From positions 1-46,316 of the forward strand of contig CAKRNO010000012.1 in assembly GCA_934371135.1 (NCBI GenBank): 46,316 bases of DNA, written 5' to 3'. Source of the DNA: an uncultured Eubacteriales bacterium (GTDB taxonomy: Bacteria; Bacillota; Clostridia; Oscillospirales; CAG-272). The position numbers and the translations under genes are program-made. Within the stretch, counting starts at the first letter, position 1; each line of letters begins with the position of its first letter. The notes below the pieces were generated by a model. It was not told the DNA's origin. It did no database searches and saw nothing but the letters and a program-made list of their open reading frames with translations. Positions 24,353-33,290 of the stretch are shown piece after piece.

Positions 24353-25525
24353 ATGTCAATTCGTGAGGAATCGCTCAAAAAGCATTATGAATGGAAAGGA
24401 AAGATCGAGGTCATCGCCCGGTGCCCTGTCAGAACGCGGGAGGATCTCTCCCTCGCATACACCCCCGGTGTGGCAGAGGCGTGCCTGAAAATACGGGACA
24501 ACCCTGACGAATCCTACGCTCTGACCCGTCGTGAGAATCTCGTGGCGGTCATCACCGACGGCTCCGCCATCCTCGGGCTCGGCGACATCGGGCCGGAGGC
24601 GGGGATGCCCGTCATGGAGGGCAAGTGTGCGCTTTTCAAGACCTTTGCCGACGTGGATGCCTTTCCGCTCTGCATCAAAACCAAGGATGTCGATGAGTTG
24701 GTACGGACCATCTATCTCCTCTCCGGCTCCTTCGGGGGGATCAACCTCGAGGATATTGCCGCGCCGCGCTGCTTCGAGGTGGAGCGGCGCCTCACCGAGA
24801 TCTGCGACATCCCGGTTTTCCATGACGACCAGCACGGGACGGCGATCGTCGTCGCGGCGGCACTCATGAACGCTCTTAAAGTGGTCGGTAAGGAGATCGG
24901 CAGCGTGCGCTGCGTCATCAATGGCGCGGGCAGTGCTGGCATCGCCATCGGGCGGCATCTTATGAACCTCGGGCTCTCGCACCTGACCATGGTGGACCGT
25001 GCGGGGATCCTCGCCCGGGGCGAGGCGTGGATGAACCCGGCACAGGCGGAGATGGCGGAGCTCACCAACCGTGAGGGGCTCCGCGGCACCCTTGCCGACG
25101 CGATGCGCGGCGCGGACGTCTTCATCGGTGTCAGCGCCCCCGGCGTTGTCTCCCCGGCGATGGTGGCGTCGATGGCAAAGGACGCAATCGTGTTCCCCAT
25201 GGCGAACCCAACCCCGGAAATTCTGCCGGAGGCGGCGCTCGCCGCCGGCGCGCGCATCGTGGGTACGGGCCGCTCGGATTACCCGAACCAGATCAACAAC
25301 GTGCTTGCATTCCCCGGCATCTTCCGCGGTGCGCTCGACTGCCGCGCGTCGAGGATCAATGAGGAGATGAAGGTCGCGACCTCGTATGCAATCGCCGCGC
25401 TCATCCCTGCGGGAGAGCTCTCCGAGACGAATATCATCCCGTCCGCGCTCGATCCGCGTGTGGCACCCGCCGTTGCGGCGGCGGTCGTCCGTGCAGCAAA
25501 GGAAACCGGGGTGGCGAGAAAATGA
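24353..25525 (+). CDS. NAD(P)-dependent malic enzyme
   Basis: This enzyme oxidatively decarboxylates malate to pyruvate and CO2 in the cytoplasm. At 390 residues it is the short bacterial form without a phosphotransacetylase tail. It shows the catalytic Tyr in AYTPGVAEAC, the Lys-containing EGKCALFKTFADVDAFPLC, the metal/substrate stretch VFHDDQHGTA, and the Rossmann motif GAGSAGIAIG; the end carries FPMANPTPE and NNVLAFPG. Cofactor preference cannot be decided. Its stop overlaps the start of the PHP gene by 4 bp. Confidence 0.95.
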   Translation: MSIREESLKKHYEWKGKIEVIARCPVRTREDLSLAYTPGVAEACLKIRDNPDESYALTRRENLVAVITDGSAILGLGDIGPEAGMPVMEGKCALFKTFADVDAFPLCIKTKDVDELVRTIYLLSGSFGGINLEDIAAPRCFEVERRLTEICDIPVFHDDQHGTAIVVAAALMNALKVVGKEIGSVRCVINGAGSAGIAIGRHLMNLGLSHLTMVDRAGILARGEAWMNPAQAEMAELTNREGLRGTLADAMRGADVFIGVSAPGVVSPAMVASMAKDAIVFPMANPTPEILPEAALAAGARIVGTGRSDYPNQINNVLAFPGIFRGALDCRASRINEEMKVATSYAIAALIPAGELSETNIIPSALDPRVAPAVAAAVVRAAKETGVARK

Positions 25526-26328
25526 ATCTGACCGAAAATCTTCATACGCACACCTTTCGCTGCGGGCACGCGAGCGGAGAGGACCGGGAATACGTCGAGG
25601 CGGCGATCCGCGCAGGGGTCCGTGTCCTCGGTTTCGCCGATCACTCGCCGATGGTGTTTCCCGCCTCGTCCGGCTACTTTTTGCCTTTCCGGATGCGCCT
25701 TGATGCCTTTGAGGGATATGTGACCAGCATTCTGGAGCTCCGCCGTGCTTATGCCGGGGAGATTGAGCTCCTGATCGGGGCAGAGATGGAATATTACCCG
25801 GAGCTCTTTCGGGACACGCTGACCTTTATGGCGGACTATCCGCTGGATTATCTCATCATGGGGCAGCACTTCATCGGGAATGAGTACGACGGGGAGGGGT
25901 TGCATACCATCATTCCGTCCGATGACCCGGTCCGCCTCGCCGCCTATGTTGACCAGGTGCTTGCCGGGCTCGCGACCGGGGCATATACTTACCTCGCTCA
26001 TCCCGACGTTTTCCGGTTTACCGGCGACGATGCGGATTACCGGCGCGAAAACCTGCGGCTCCTCCGCGGCGCCCGGGATATGGGCATCCCCGTGGAGTTC
26101 AATTTTCTCGGCTTCCGTGAAAAACGGCATTACCCGCGCCGCCTGTTCTGGGAGCTCGTCCGCGAGGTTGGGAACGATGTTGTGTTCGGGCTGGATGCCC
26201 ACTCGCCGGATGTGTTCGGGATGGAGGACGACCTCCGCGCGATGCGTGACTATGTGTCGGGGCTGGGGCTGACGCCCCTCCGGCACATCCCGCTCCGCGA
26301 CCCGCGGCAGGGGCTGAAGAAAGCCTGA
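25522..26328 (+). CDS. PHP-domain phosphatase (histidinol-phosphatase HisJ-like)
   Basis: This is a metal-dependent phosphoesterase of 268 residues. PHP motifs are in order: NLHTHTFRCGHA (metal HxH), FADHSP, a Glu in GAEMEYYPE, GQHF, the AHPD site and LDAHSP near the C-terminus. The arrangement and length are those of HisK/HisJ-type histidinol-phosphatases, which release histidinol from histidinol phosphate. No other his genes are in the window, and it is translationally coupled to malic enzyme (ATGA overlap), so another phosphate ester could be the substrate. A terminator follows about 94 bp downstream. Confidence 0.85.
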   Translation: MNLTENLHTHTFRCGHASGEDREYVEAAIRAGVRVLGFADHSPMVFPASSGYFLPFRMRLDAFEGYVTSILELRRAYAGEIELLIGAEMEYYPELFRDTLTFMADYPLDYLIMGQHFIGNEYDGEGLHTIIPSDDPVRLAAYVDQVLAGLATGAYTYLAHPDVFRFTGDDADYRRENLRLLRGARDMGIPVEFNFLGFREKRHYPRRLFWELVREVGNDVVFGLDAHSPDVFGMEDDLRAMRDYVSGLGLTPLRHIPLRDPRQGLKKA

Positions 26329-26421
26329 TGACGGAGTTTTTCCGGCTCCCCTATCCATCTTTGCAGCATCGCTTTTGTCATTCCTGCGCCGCGGGGCAAC
26401 GCTCCGAAGCGCAAGGATACC

Positions 26422-26460
26422 GGCAGCGCCACCGACGGAAATGTCGGTGGCGCTGCCTTT
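26422..26460 (+). terminator. Terminator after the malic enzyme operon
   Basis: A 15-bp perfect stem (26422-26436 with 26443-26457) with a 6-nt loop is followed by TTT. It also lies just past the 3' end of the convergent murC. Confidence 0.8.
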
Positions 26461-26502
26461 CTGTATGCACCGCATCGCGGCGCTCCCCCCGGGCTGTCGG
26501 CA

Positions 26503-27879
26503 CTATTCTTCCGCGTCGGCGCCGAGGGGCAGGTAACGGACGAGGCGGTCGATGTCGCCCGCTCCCATGATGAGCAGGAGGTCACCCGCCCGGGCATGGC
26601 TGACCGCCCATTCGGCGGCGGCACCGAAGTCGGGGGCGTAATCGGCGCCGCAGACGGAGGCGAGGGCGGCGGAGGTGATGCCCGGGAGCGGCTCTTCCCG
26701 CGCCGCATAGATATCGAGCAGGAGCGTCTCGTCCGCGAGGGCGAGGGCGGCGGCGAAGTCCTCCCAGAGCGCCGCCGTGCGCGTGTAGGTATGCGGCTGA
26801 AAGAGACAGAGCACGCGTCCGCTCTCCTCACGGGTTCGTTCCGCGGCGGCGGTGAGCGACGCCGCAATCTCGGTCGGGTGATGCGCGTAGTCCAGAACGA
26901 CGGTGGCGCCCCGCATCTGCCCGACCGTCTCCATGCGCCGCCCGATGCCGCGGAACGAGGCGAGCGCGTCCCTGACCGTAGGAAAGGGAATCCCCAGCTC
27001 CGCAGCCGCGGCGGTGGCGGCGAGTGCATTCTCTCGGTTATAATGACCGCGGATCGGGAGGGGGACGGTGCCGAGTGCCTGCTCCCCACGGAAGACGCAG
27101 AGCCCCTCCGGCGTATCTACGCCGCGGTAGAGCGCCGCGGGACCGTAACCGAAGCCGACGGCGCCGACGGGCGCTATGTCGCGGAGCGCCGCACAGTCCG
27201 CACCGATGACGGAGCGCTCCGACTTTGCGAAAAAGGCGAGGAACGAGGATTTGACCGCTCCGAGGTCGCGGAACCAGTCGGGGTGGTCGAGGTCGATGTT
27301 GGTGACGACGGCGAGGGTCGGCGCGAGGGCGAGAAAGGCGTCCCGGTATTCGCAGGCTTCAGCGAGGAAGACCTCGCCCCCGCCGATCCGATAGGCGCTC
27401 CCGCCCGGGGTGAGCGGCGCCCCGCAGGAGACCGTCGGGTCGAGCCCCGCCGCCGTGAGGATTGCCGCGAGCATACCGACCGTGGTGCTTTTGCCGTGCA
27501 TCCCGGCGATGGCGATGCGCACGCGTGCGGGCGCCATGAGCACGGCGAGGAAATCGGCGCGCGAGAGCAGGGGCAGTCCTTTTTCCCGCGCGTATTGCAC
27601 GGCGGGGGAGTTCTCCCGGATGGCGGTGGTGTAGACGAACGCCTCTGCCCCCTCCGGGCGCGGGTCGCTCTCCGGGGAGACCCGGATCCCGAGGCGAAAG
27701 AGTGCGTGTGCCGCCACGCCGGAATAGTCTCTGTCGCACCCGGCGACCTGCCAGCCGCGCGCCGTCGCCATGGCGGCGAGCCCTGCCATGCTGACCCCGC
27801 AGATACCGATGAAATAGAGCTTACGAGCGCGCGTGGCAAGTGCCAGTGTTTCTTCAAAGGGGCGGTTCGTATTTTCCAT
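26503..27879 (-). CDS. murC: UDP-N-acetylmuramate--L-alanine ligase
   Basis: This enzyme adds L-Ala to UDP-MurNAc with ATP, the first peptide step of murein synthesis. The N-terminal Rossmann-like domain has FIGICGVSMAGLA, the central ATP loop is AGMHGKSTTVGML, LAEACEYRDAF stands at the metal-binding EADE-type position, NIDLDHPDWF follows, and the C-terminal domain has GHYNRENALAA and DYAHHPTEI. All match MurC rather than MurD/E/F. The ATG at 27879 was chosen; a GTG at 27894 in frame adds five residues, and neither has a strong ribosome binding site. A small inverted repeat lies across the GTG. It is monocistronic and divergent from spoVG. Confidence 0.92.
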   Translation of the reverse strand: MENTNRPFEETLALATRARKLYFIGICGVSMAGLAAMATARGWQVAGCDRDYSGVAAHALFRLGIRVSPESDPRPEGAEAFVYTTAIRENSPAVQYAREKGLPLLSRADFLAVLMAPARVRIAIAGMHGKSTTVGMLAAILTAAGLDPTVSCGAPLTPGGSAYRIGGGEVFLAEACEYRDAFLALAPTLAVVTNIDLDHPDWFRDLGAVKSSFLAFFAKSERSVIGADCAALRDIAPVGAVGFGYGPAALYRGVDTPEGLCVFRGEQALGTVPLPIRGHYNRENALAATAAAAELGIPFPTVRDALASFRGIGRRMETVGQMRGATVVLDYAHHPTEIAASLTAAAERTREESGRVLCLFQPHTYTRTAALWEDFAAALALADETLLLDIYAAREEPLPGITSAALASVCGADYAPDFGAAAEWAVSHARAGDLLLIMGAGDIDRLVRYLPLGADAEE

Positions 27880-27893
27880 GGAAGCCACTTTCA

Positions 27894-27911
27894 CAAATTG
27901 TTTGCAATTTG
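27894..27911. repeat. Inverted repeat at murC start
   Basis: CAAATTG and CAATTTG flank a 4-nt TTTG spacer. In murC mRNA it would form a hairpin just before the ATG, over the place where a ribosome binding site is expected. A role in control is possible but unproven. Confidence 0.35.
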
Positions 27912-27934
27912 GTCATACCTTCTCCGATAATCAT

Positions 27935-27965
27935 TTGAATATCGTCCACAGGTGTCCGTTATACT
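27935..27965 (+). promoter_or_regulatory. Possible promoter for spoVG
   Basis: TATACT at 27960-27965 is 42 bp ahead of the ATG. The best -35 is TTGAAT with a long 19-bp spacer, so another sigma factor or an activator may be involved. A clear sigma-H match was not found. Confidence 0.35.
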
Positions 27966-28006
27966 ATATGCATTCCAAGAGATAAAAACAACCGGGAGAA
28001 TGAGAC

Positions 28007-28297
28007 ATGAAAATTACAGATATCAAGATCAGAAAAACCTTTGACGAGGGTCCCCTGCGCGCTGTTGTATCGCTGACGTTCGATGACCAGCTGGCACTGC
28101 ACGATGTCAAGGTCATTTATGCGAGAGACCGCTACTTTGTTGTGATGCCTTCCCGCAAAAACCCCGACGGCACCTTCCGTGATATGGTGCACCCGATCAA
28201 TGCCGCATTCCGCGAGGAGATTGAGACTGCCATCATCGGTGCCTACCGTGACCACCTTGCGGCAGAGGAAGCCGCGGCGGAAAGCCCCGAGGCATAA
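28007..28297 (+). CDS. spoVG: Septation/sporulation regulator SpoVG
   Basis: This is a 96-residue nucleic-acid-binding protein of the SpoVG family, which affects septation, spore cortex formation and expression of many genes in Firmicutes. The N-terminal MKITDIKIRKTF, the strand VVSLTFDDQLALHDVKVI, and FVVMPSRKNPDGTFRDMVHPIN with a C-terminal amphipathic helix match the family closely. GGGAGAA precedes the ATG. It is monocistronic, ended by the hairpin at 28370. Together with the SASP gene it marks the host as a spore former or a recent relative of one. Confidence 0.95.
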   Translation: MKITDIKIRKTFDEGPLRAVVSLTFDDQLALHDVKVIYARDRYFVVMPSRKNPDGTFRDMVHPINAAFREEIETAIIGAYRDHLAAEEAAAESPEA

Positions 28298-28369
28298 AAA
28301 CAGACCCGCTCGTCGGCGGGCGCACGACTTCCGGCTTCGTCAGGTCGGCTCGCGCCCCCCGCTTTGCAT

Positions 28370-28406
28370 AAACAGCGCGATACAAGGTATCGCGCTGTTT
28401 TCTTTT
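28370..28406 (+). terminator. Terminator after spoVG
   Basis: A 14-bp perfect stem (28370-28383 with 28387-28400) with an AAG loop is followed by TCTTTT. Confidence 0.8.
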
Positions 28407-28686
28407 GCGGAGAAGATATGTAAAACAAACTTTCCGACAGAAAATCCGGAGAATTGCCAAGAAAACCGGATATATACCGTAAAAATCCGACCGGTTTTGG
28501 AGCGGATCACTGCGCACATCTTACGAAATGTCAATGACGCTTTCCGCATCGTAACGTATGTGTACCGTGCCGCCGGTGCCGCGCGCCGACGGCTGTCGCC
28601 GCACCGGGGAGTACCGTCGCCTCCGGTTTGTTTTTCGGCAACATTTTGCTGTATGAATTATTACATATATTTATTGATTTTTTACC
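28407..28686. other. Non-coding stretch with unexplained inverted repeats
   Basis: No gene is supported here. Two inverted repeats stand out: AAAACCGG (28462-28469) with CCGGTTTT (28491-28498), and CCGGTGC (28573-28579) with GCACCGG (28601-28607). The base composition shifts to AT-rich after 28640. A small RNA or leader is possible; nothing matches a riboswitch that I know. Confidence 0.35.
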
Positions 28687-28715
28687 TTGCGCGCGAGGGG
28701 AGAACATGGTAGAAT
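28687..28715 (+). promoter_or_regulatory. Promoter for the aldose-1-epimerase-like gene
   Basis: TTGCGC and TAGAAT are separated by 17 bp, 73 bp ahead of the start codon. Confidence 0.5.
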
Positions 28716-28788
28716 GAGTGTGGTTACCGGGGCATCAGTGACAGATAGCCCGGCAGGATGATCGCACAGACGGCGAGGTGAGGTACCG

Positions 28789-29655
28789 ATGGAGCACAGG
28801 ACGGTTTCCCTTTGTAACGGGGCGCTGGCGGTGACGCTGGACCCCCTCGGAGCAGAGCTTACGAGCGTCCGCTGTCACGGCAGAGAGCGCCTGTGGCAGA
28901 ACGAAAACGGCAGCTGGGCGGGGCACGCCCCCATCCTCTTTCCCGTTTGCGGTATGACCGCGATGCGCCTCGGTGGGCGCGTGTATTCCTGCCCGCGCCA
29001 CGGCTTCGCCCGTCATGCGCTTTTCGAGGTGGCGCAGCAGAGTGAAACGAGCGTGCGCTTCCGCCTCCGGTCGGATGCCGCCACGCTGACGCTGTATCCC
29101 TTTGCTTTCTGCTTCGACGTGGTCTATACGCTCCTCGCCGATGCGCTCATGATCGCTTACGAGATCCGTAACGACGGCGACGGGGTGCTGTATGCCTCCT
29201 GCGGTGGTCATGATTCGTTTGCGCTCGCGGGGGAGGTGGGTGAATACGCGCTCCGCTTCGCCGCGGAGGAGAACTTCGTCCATTATCCGACGGACGGTGA
29301 CGGGCGCCTGACGGGTGAAACGCAACCCCTTGGCACGGGAGATGTGCTCGACCTTTCGACGCCGCTTCTCGATGGCGGCGGTTCGATCTGCCTCGATCAT
29401 CTGCGCTCACGGGAGGTGACGCTGTTCCGCCGCTCGTCGGGCGGGACGGTTGCACGGGTGGCTTTCCCCGATACGGAGAAGCTCGTTCTCTGGCACCCGG
29501 AGGGCTCCCGTATGATCTGCATCGAGCCCTGGCAGACCCTGCCCGACACGGCAGGAGAGACGCTCGATTTTTCCGGGAAGGACGGCGTCCTTTCGGTTCT
29601 CCCCGGAGAGATGCGGCGCGTGACGCGCTGTATTACATACGGTGACGGGATGTGA
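28789..29655 (+). CDS. Aldose 1-epimerase family protein (LacX-like)
   Basis: This is a galactose-mutarotase-fold protein of 288 residues, expected to bind a sugar or sugar phosphate in the cytoplasm and convert its alpha and beta forms. Recognisable parts are the early GAELTSVRCHGRERLW, the substrate-loop ILFPVCGM (LacX group: FPIxG), CPRHGFAR with the conserved His-Gly-Phe-Ala, GGHDSFAL in the middle, and VLWHPEG / CIEPWQTLPD near the end, where the Glu is the likely base. GAGGTGAGGT precedes the ATG. It lies just upstream of the nagB-nagA-galT-galE operon but has its own promoter. A role in galactose or lactose handling is likely. Confidence 0.88.
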   Translation: MEHRTVSLCNGALAVTLDPLGAELTSVRCHGRERLWQNENGSWAGHAPILFPVCGMTAMRLGGRVYSCPRHGFARHALFEVAQQSETSVRFRLRSDAATLTLYPFAFCFDVVYTLLADALMIAYEIRNDGDGVLYASCGGHDSFALAGEVGEYALRFAAEENFVHYPTDGDGRLTGETQPLGTGDVLDLSTPLLDGGGSICLDHLRSREVTLFRRSSGGTVARVAFPDTEKLVLWHPEGSRMICIEPWQTLPDTAGETLDFSGKDGVLSVLPGEMRRVTRCITYGDGM

Positions 29656-29735
29656 TGTCCGGTCGCCGCATCGGGCACACAGAACGTTTGTATCATTTTT
29701 TCTCATAATTTAGGAGCAAAACGGTTAAAAAAGCG

Positions 29736-29764
29736 ATGACAATCGCCGATAAATACGCTATACT
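29736..29764 (+). promoter_or_regulatory. Promoter of the nagB-nagA-galT-galE operon
   Basis: ATGACA and TATACT are separated by 17 bp, 66 bp ahead of nagB. Confidence 0.65.
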
Positions 29765-29830
29765 GGTGCCGTAAGGCGGAATGCCGCGGCACAGGAATAC
29801 ATTGTATCAGGAACAAGGACGGAGAAAGGT

Positions 29831-30553
29831 ATGCAGATAATTGTTGTTGAAAATTACGATGAGATGAGCCGCCGCGGTGCGGAGCTCCTCGCGGTGGTGG
29901 TCAGGGAGAACCCGACGGCGACCCTCGGGCTCGCCACCGGTACCACTCCGATCGGCGCGTATCGCGAGCTGATCCGCCGGTACGAGGCGGGTGAGATCTC
30001 CTTCCGCCGGGTCCATACCGTCAATCTGGACGAGTATGTGGGGCTGGACGGGAGTGACCCGCACAGCTACCGCTACTTCATGCAGGATCAGCTGTTCTCG
30101 CATATCGACATCGATGTGGCGAATACGCAGGTGCCCTCCGGCGTCGCCGGGGACCTCGCCGCCGAGTGCCGCCGCTATACGCAGATGCTCGCGGACTGCC
30201 CGCAGGACATCCAGCTCCTCGGTCTCGGCAGCGACGGGCATATCGGCTTCAACGAGCCGGGCGCACCGTTCGCCGGGCACACCCATGTGACCGACCTCGC
30301 CGAGAGCACCATCCGCGACAATGCGCGCCTGTTCGACCGCATCGAGGACGTGCCGACGCGCGCCATCACGATGGGCATCGCCGACGTGATGCAGGCGAAG
30401 AAGATCCTGCTCATGGCAAACGGCAAAAACAAGGCGGAGGCAGTGCGGGCGATGGTCCGCGGGGAGGTTACCGAAGCGTGCCCCGCGAGCATCCTGCAGC
30501 GCCATCCGGACGCGACCGTGATCCTCGACAAAGAGGCGGCGGCGCTGCTGTGA
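29831..30553 (+). CDS. nagB: Glucosamine-6-phosphate deaminase
   Basis: This enzyme converts glucosamine-6-phosphate to fructose-6-phosphate and ammonia. Motifs are in order: GLATGTTPIGAYREL (phosphate binding), NLDEYVGLDGSDPHSYRYFM (catalytic Asp), LGLGSDGHIGFNEPG (second Asp and His), and TMGIADVMQAKKILL. At 240 residues it is the shorter Firmicutes form without the allosteric tail seen in enterobacteria. GGAGAAAGGT precedes the ATG. It is the first gene of a four-gene operon; its TGA overlaps the GTG start of nagA by 4 bp (GTGA). Confidence 0.96.
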   Translation: MQIIVVENYDEMSRRGAELLAVVVRENPTATLGLATGTTPIGAYRELIRRYEAGEISFRRVHTVNLDEYVGLDGSDPHSYRYFMQDQLFSHIDIDVANTQVPSGVAGDLAAECRRYTQMLADCPQDIQLLGLGSDGHIGFNEPGAPFAGHTHVTDLAESTIRDNARLFDRIEDVPTRAITMGIADVMQAKKILLMANGKNKAEAVRAMVRGEVTEACPASILQRHPDATVILDKEAAALL

Positions 30554-31686
30554 GGTGCTTCCGTAACGTCCCGGCGTACGTCGCCGGGCAGGGAATCTTA
30601 AAGACCAATATTGCCTTTGACGAGGCTGTGACCGCCGTCGGTACGGCGCCCGCGGGCGCCGAGACGGTGGAACTGCCGTCGGACGCCGTCGTGCTGCCCG
30701 GCTTCATCGACCCGCATATCCACGGTGCCGGCGGAGCGGACGCGATGGACGGCACGCCGGAGGCACTGGCGACGATCAGCCGGACGCTCGCCGCGGAGGG
30801 GACGACTGCGTTCCTCGCGACGACCATGACGGAGAGCCCGGCATCCATCCTTCGCGCGCTCCGGAACGTGCGTGACTGTGGGGAGACCCCGGGGGCGCGC
30901 CTGCTCGGCGTGCACCTGGAGGGGCCGTTTATTTCTCCTGCCTACGCAGGCGCCCAGCCGAAGGAATACATTGCGGAGCCGAGCGTTGCCGCGTTCGACG
31001 AGTATATGGCGGCGAGCGGCGGACGTATCCGGATCGTGACCGTTGCGCCCGAGGTCCCCGGGGCAGATGCCTTCATCCGGCACCTTGCGGAGCTCGGTAT
31101 CGTGGCTTCCGTCGGACATTCCGCGGCGGGGGTCGCGGACGTGCGGCGCGCCATCTCGTGCGGTGCGCGCAGTGTGACGCATACCTACAACGCGCAGTCC
31201 CCCTTTCGCCATCGGGAGATCGGGGTCGCCGGGAGTGCGCTGCTCTTTGATGAGCTGAACTGCGAGATCATCGCGGACGGCATCCATGTCAGCCCGGAGG
31301 CAATCCGACTGCTCGTGAAGAATAAACCGAAAGACAGAGTGACCCTGATTACCGATGCCATGCGCGCCAAGGGCTGCCCCGACGGTGTGAGCGAGCTCGG
31401 CGGGCAGACCGTCTATGTAAAGAACGGCGAGGCGCGTCTCGCGGACGGAACGCTCGCCGGGAGCGTACTGCGCATGAACGATGCGGTGTGCCGCATGGTG
31501 ACGGTCATCGGGCTTCCGCTCCCCGAGGCGGTAGACCTCGCGACGAAGAATACGGCGGCGCTGCTCGGTATCTCCGACAGCTGCGGCACGATCGCCTGCG
31601 GTCACCGCGCGGACTTCACGGTTTTAGACAGCCGCTTCCGCGTGCTGATGACCGTGGTCGGCGGGCGCACGGTCTACCGCGCATAA
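30550..31686 (+). CDS. nagA: N-acetylglucosamine-6-phosphate deacetylase
   Basis: This enzyme removes acetate from GlcNAc-6-phosphate, feeding NagB. It is an amidohydrolase of 378 residues with the metal motif GFIDPHIHGAGG, the Glu in LEGPFISPAYAGA, GHSAAGV, the His in THTYNAQSP, and the catalytic Asp in LITDAM. The start chosen is the GTG at 30550, overlapping the nagB stop; the open frame runs further upstream inside nagB but that part is not protein-like. Coupling to nagB is usual for this pathway. galT follows. Confidence 0.94.
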   Translation: MRCFRNVPAYVAGQGILKTNIAFDEAVTAVGTAPAGAETVELPSDAVVLPGFIDPHIHGAGGADAMDGTPEALATISRTLAAEGTTAFLATTMTESPASILRALRNVRDCGETPGARLLGVHLEGPFISPAYAGAQPKEYIAEPSVAAFDEYMAASGGRIRIVTVAPEVPGADAFIRHLAELGIVASVGHSAAGVADVRRAISCGARSVTHTYNAQSPFRHREIGVAGSALLFDELNCEIIADGIHVSPEAIRLLVKNKPKDRVTLITDAMRAKGCPDGVSELGGQTVYVKNGEARLADGTLAGSVLRMNDAVCRMVTVIGLPLPEAVDLATKNTAALLGISDSCGTIACGHRADFTVLDSRFRVLMTVVGGRTVYRA

Positions 31687-31738
31687 AGGTGAAGGACACG
31701 ACATACAGTGATACATTGACACAATGAGTGAGGCAATC

Positions 31739-33286
31739 ATGACAGACGGAAGGCTACTGGCGGAAAAACTGCTCGTCTACGCACGGGTGCATCTGCACCT
31801 GTCCGAAACGGACGAGATCTATGTCCGGAACGTACTGCTCTCGACGCTCGGCGAAAACGCGCCGTGGGAGGGCGAGGTGGATAGCGCCGCGATCGCGGCG
31901 ATGACGGTACCGGACGACCTCGCGGAGGAGCTCCGCACCTATGCGCTGGAAAAGGGGCTCTGCACCGAAGCGGATGCCGCGATCTACGTCGCGGACGTGT
32001 TCGGTCGCCTGACGCCGCTCCCCTCCGCAATCAACGGGATGTTCCGGCAGACGCGGACGGCACAGGGGCCGCAGGCGGCGTGCGATGAACTCTACGATCT
32101 GTGCGTCAAGAACGGTTATATTCAGAAAACCGCAATCGCCCGCAACCTGAAGTGGGCATACACGGACGGCGCGCGGCAGCTGGAGATCACGGTCAATCTC
32201 TCCAAGCCGGAGAAAAACAATAAGGATATTGCGAAGCTCCTTACGGCGCCGCAGGCGAAGAAATACCCCGCCTGCGCTCTGTGCAAGGAGAACGAGGGGT
32301 TCCTCGGCTCTGCGACGCATCCGCCGCGGCGCAACATCCGTACGATCAAGCTGACGATCGGCGGTGAGCGCTGGTTTATGCAGTATTCGCCGTACGCATA
32401 CTATGACGAGCACTGCATCGTCATCAACGAGCGGCACTCACCGATGCGGGTGGATGATACCACGCCCGGCAAGCTGCTGGACTTCGTCGATACGTTGCCG
32501 AATTACTTTATCGGCAGCAATGCGTCGCTCCCCATCGTCGGCGGCTCCATCCTCAATCATGAGCATTTTCAGGGCGGGCTGCACCTGATGCCGATGCACC
32601 ATGCGCCGATCGCTACGGGGTATCACAGCGCGGCGTTCCCCACGCTCCGGATCGGCATCCTTGACTGGTACAACAGCGCCGTGCAGTGCGAGGGGCGGGA
32701 CCGCGCCGCCGTGGAGGCGTTCGCGAAAAAGGTCATAGGGACCTGGCGGGATTATGACGACCCCGCTTGCGATATCATCAGTCATACGGGAGATACGCCG
32801 CACAATACGGTGTCGCCCATCCTGCGTTGGACAGAGGAGCGCGGCTACATCTTTACGGCGATCCTGCGGAACAACCGCACGAGCGAGCAGTATCCGAACG
32901 GCATCTTCCATGTCCACCCCGAATACGAGAACATCAAGAGCGAGGGGATCGGGCTGATTGAGGCGATGGGGCTGTTCATCCTGCCCCCGCGGCTCAAGCG
33001 CCAGTTTGCCGCGATGGAGGCGATCCTGACCGGTGCCGTGCCGTACGACGCGGCGGCGATCGACGACCCGTCCCACGACCTGTATGTACATCGCCGGATG
33101 CTCCGCACTCTGCTCTCGGAGGGGCAGGCAAAGGACGGGGCGGAGGCAGAGGCGCGCGTGCGTGCGTACGTCAACCGCGTCTGCGCCGGGATCCTCGAAA
33201 ATACGGCAGTCTTCAAGCATGATGAAAACGGCACCGCAGGCTTTGAAGGGTTTATGCGGGCTTTACAATTAACAAAGGGGGAATAA
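31739..33286 (+). CDS. galT: UDP-glucose--hexose-1-phosphate uridylyltransferase, class II
   Basis: This enzyme exchanges UMP between UDP-glucose and galactose-1-phosphate in the Leloir pathway. It is the Firmicutes type (about 515 residues), distinct from the 350-residue enterobacterial enzyme. The motifs seen are PACALCKENEGF, SPYAYYDEHCIVI, the active-site-type NHEHFQGG, and FHVHPEYENIK. The ATG at 31739 has GAGG 5 nt ahead and was preferred; an in-frame ATG at 31724 without a ribosome binding site would add five residues. It lies after nagA and 4 bp before galE. Class II GalT can also act on related hexosamine-linked routes in some bacteria, but that is not readable here. Confidence 0.94.
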   Translation: MTDGRLLAEKLLVYARVHLHLSETDEIYVRNVLLSTLGENAPWEGEVDSAAIAAMTVPDDLAEELRTYALEKGLCTEADAAIYVADVFGRLTPLPSAINGMFRQTRTAQGPQAACDELYDLCVKNGYIQKTAIARNLKWAYTDGARQLEITVNLSKPEKNNKDIAKLLTAPQAKKYPACALCKENEGFLGSATHPPRRNIRTIKLTIGGERWFMQYSPYAYYDEHCIVINERHSPMRVDDTTPGKLLDFVDTLPNYFIGSNASLPIVGGSILNHEHFQGGLHLMPMHHAPIATGYHSAAFPTLRIGILDWYNSAVQCEGRDRAAVEAFAKKVIGTWRDYDDPACDIISHTGDTPHNTVSPILRWTEERGYIFTAILRNNRTSEQYPNGIFHVHPEYENIKSEGIGLIEAMGLFILPPRLKRQFAAMEAILTGAVPYDAAAIDDPSHDLYVHRRMLRTLLSEGQAKDGAEAEARVRAYVNRVCAGILENTAVFKHDENGTAGFEGFMRALQLTKGE

Positions 33287-33290
33287 ACAC

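Noticed and set aside
30166..30549. N-terminal extension of nagA inside nagB
   Set aside because: The extra 128 residues are Arg/Gly-rich and out of frame with the well-supported nagB. The GTG at 30550 gives a normal NagA length.
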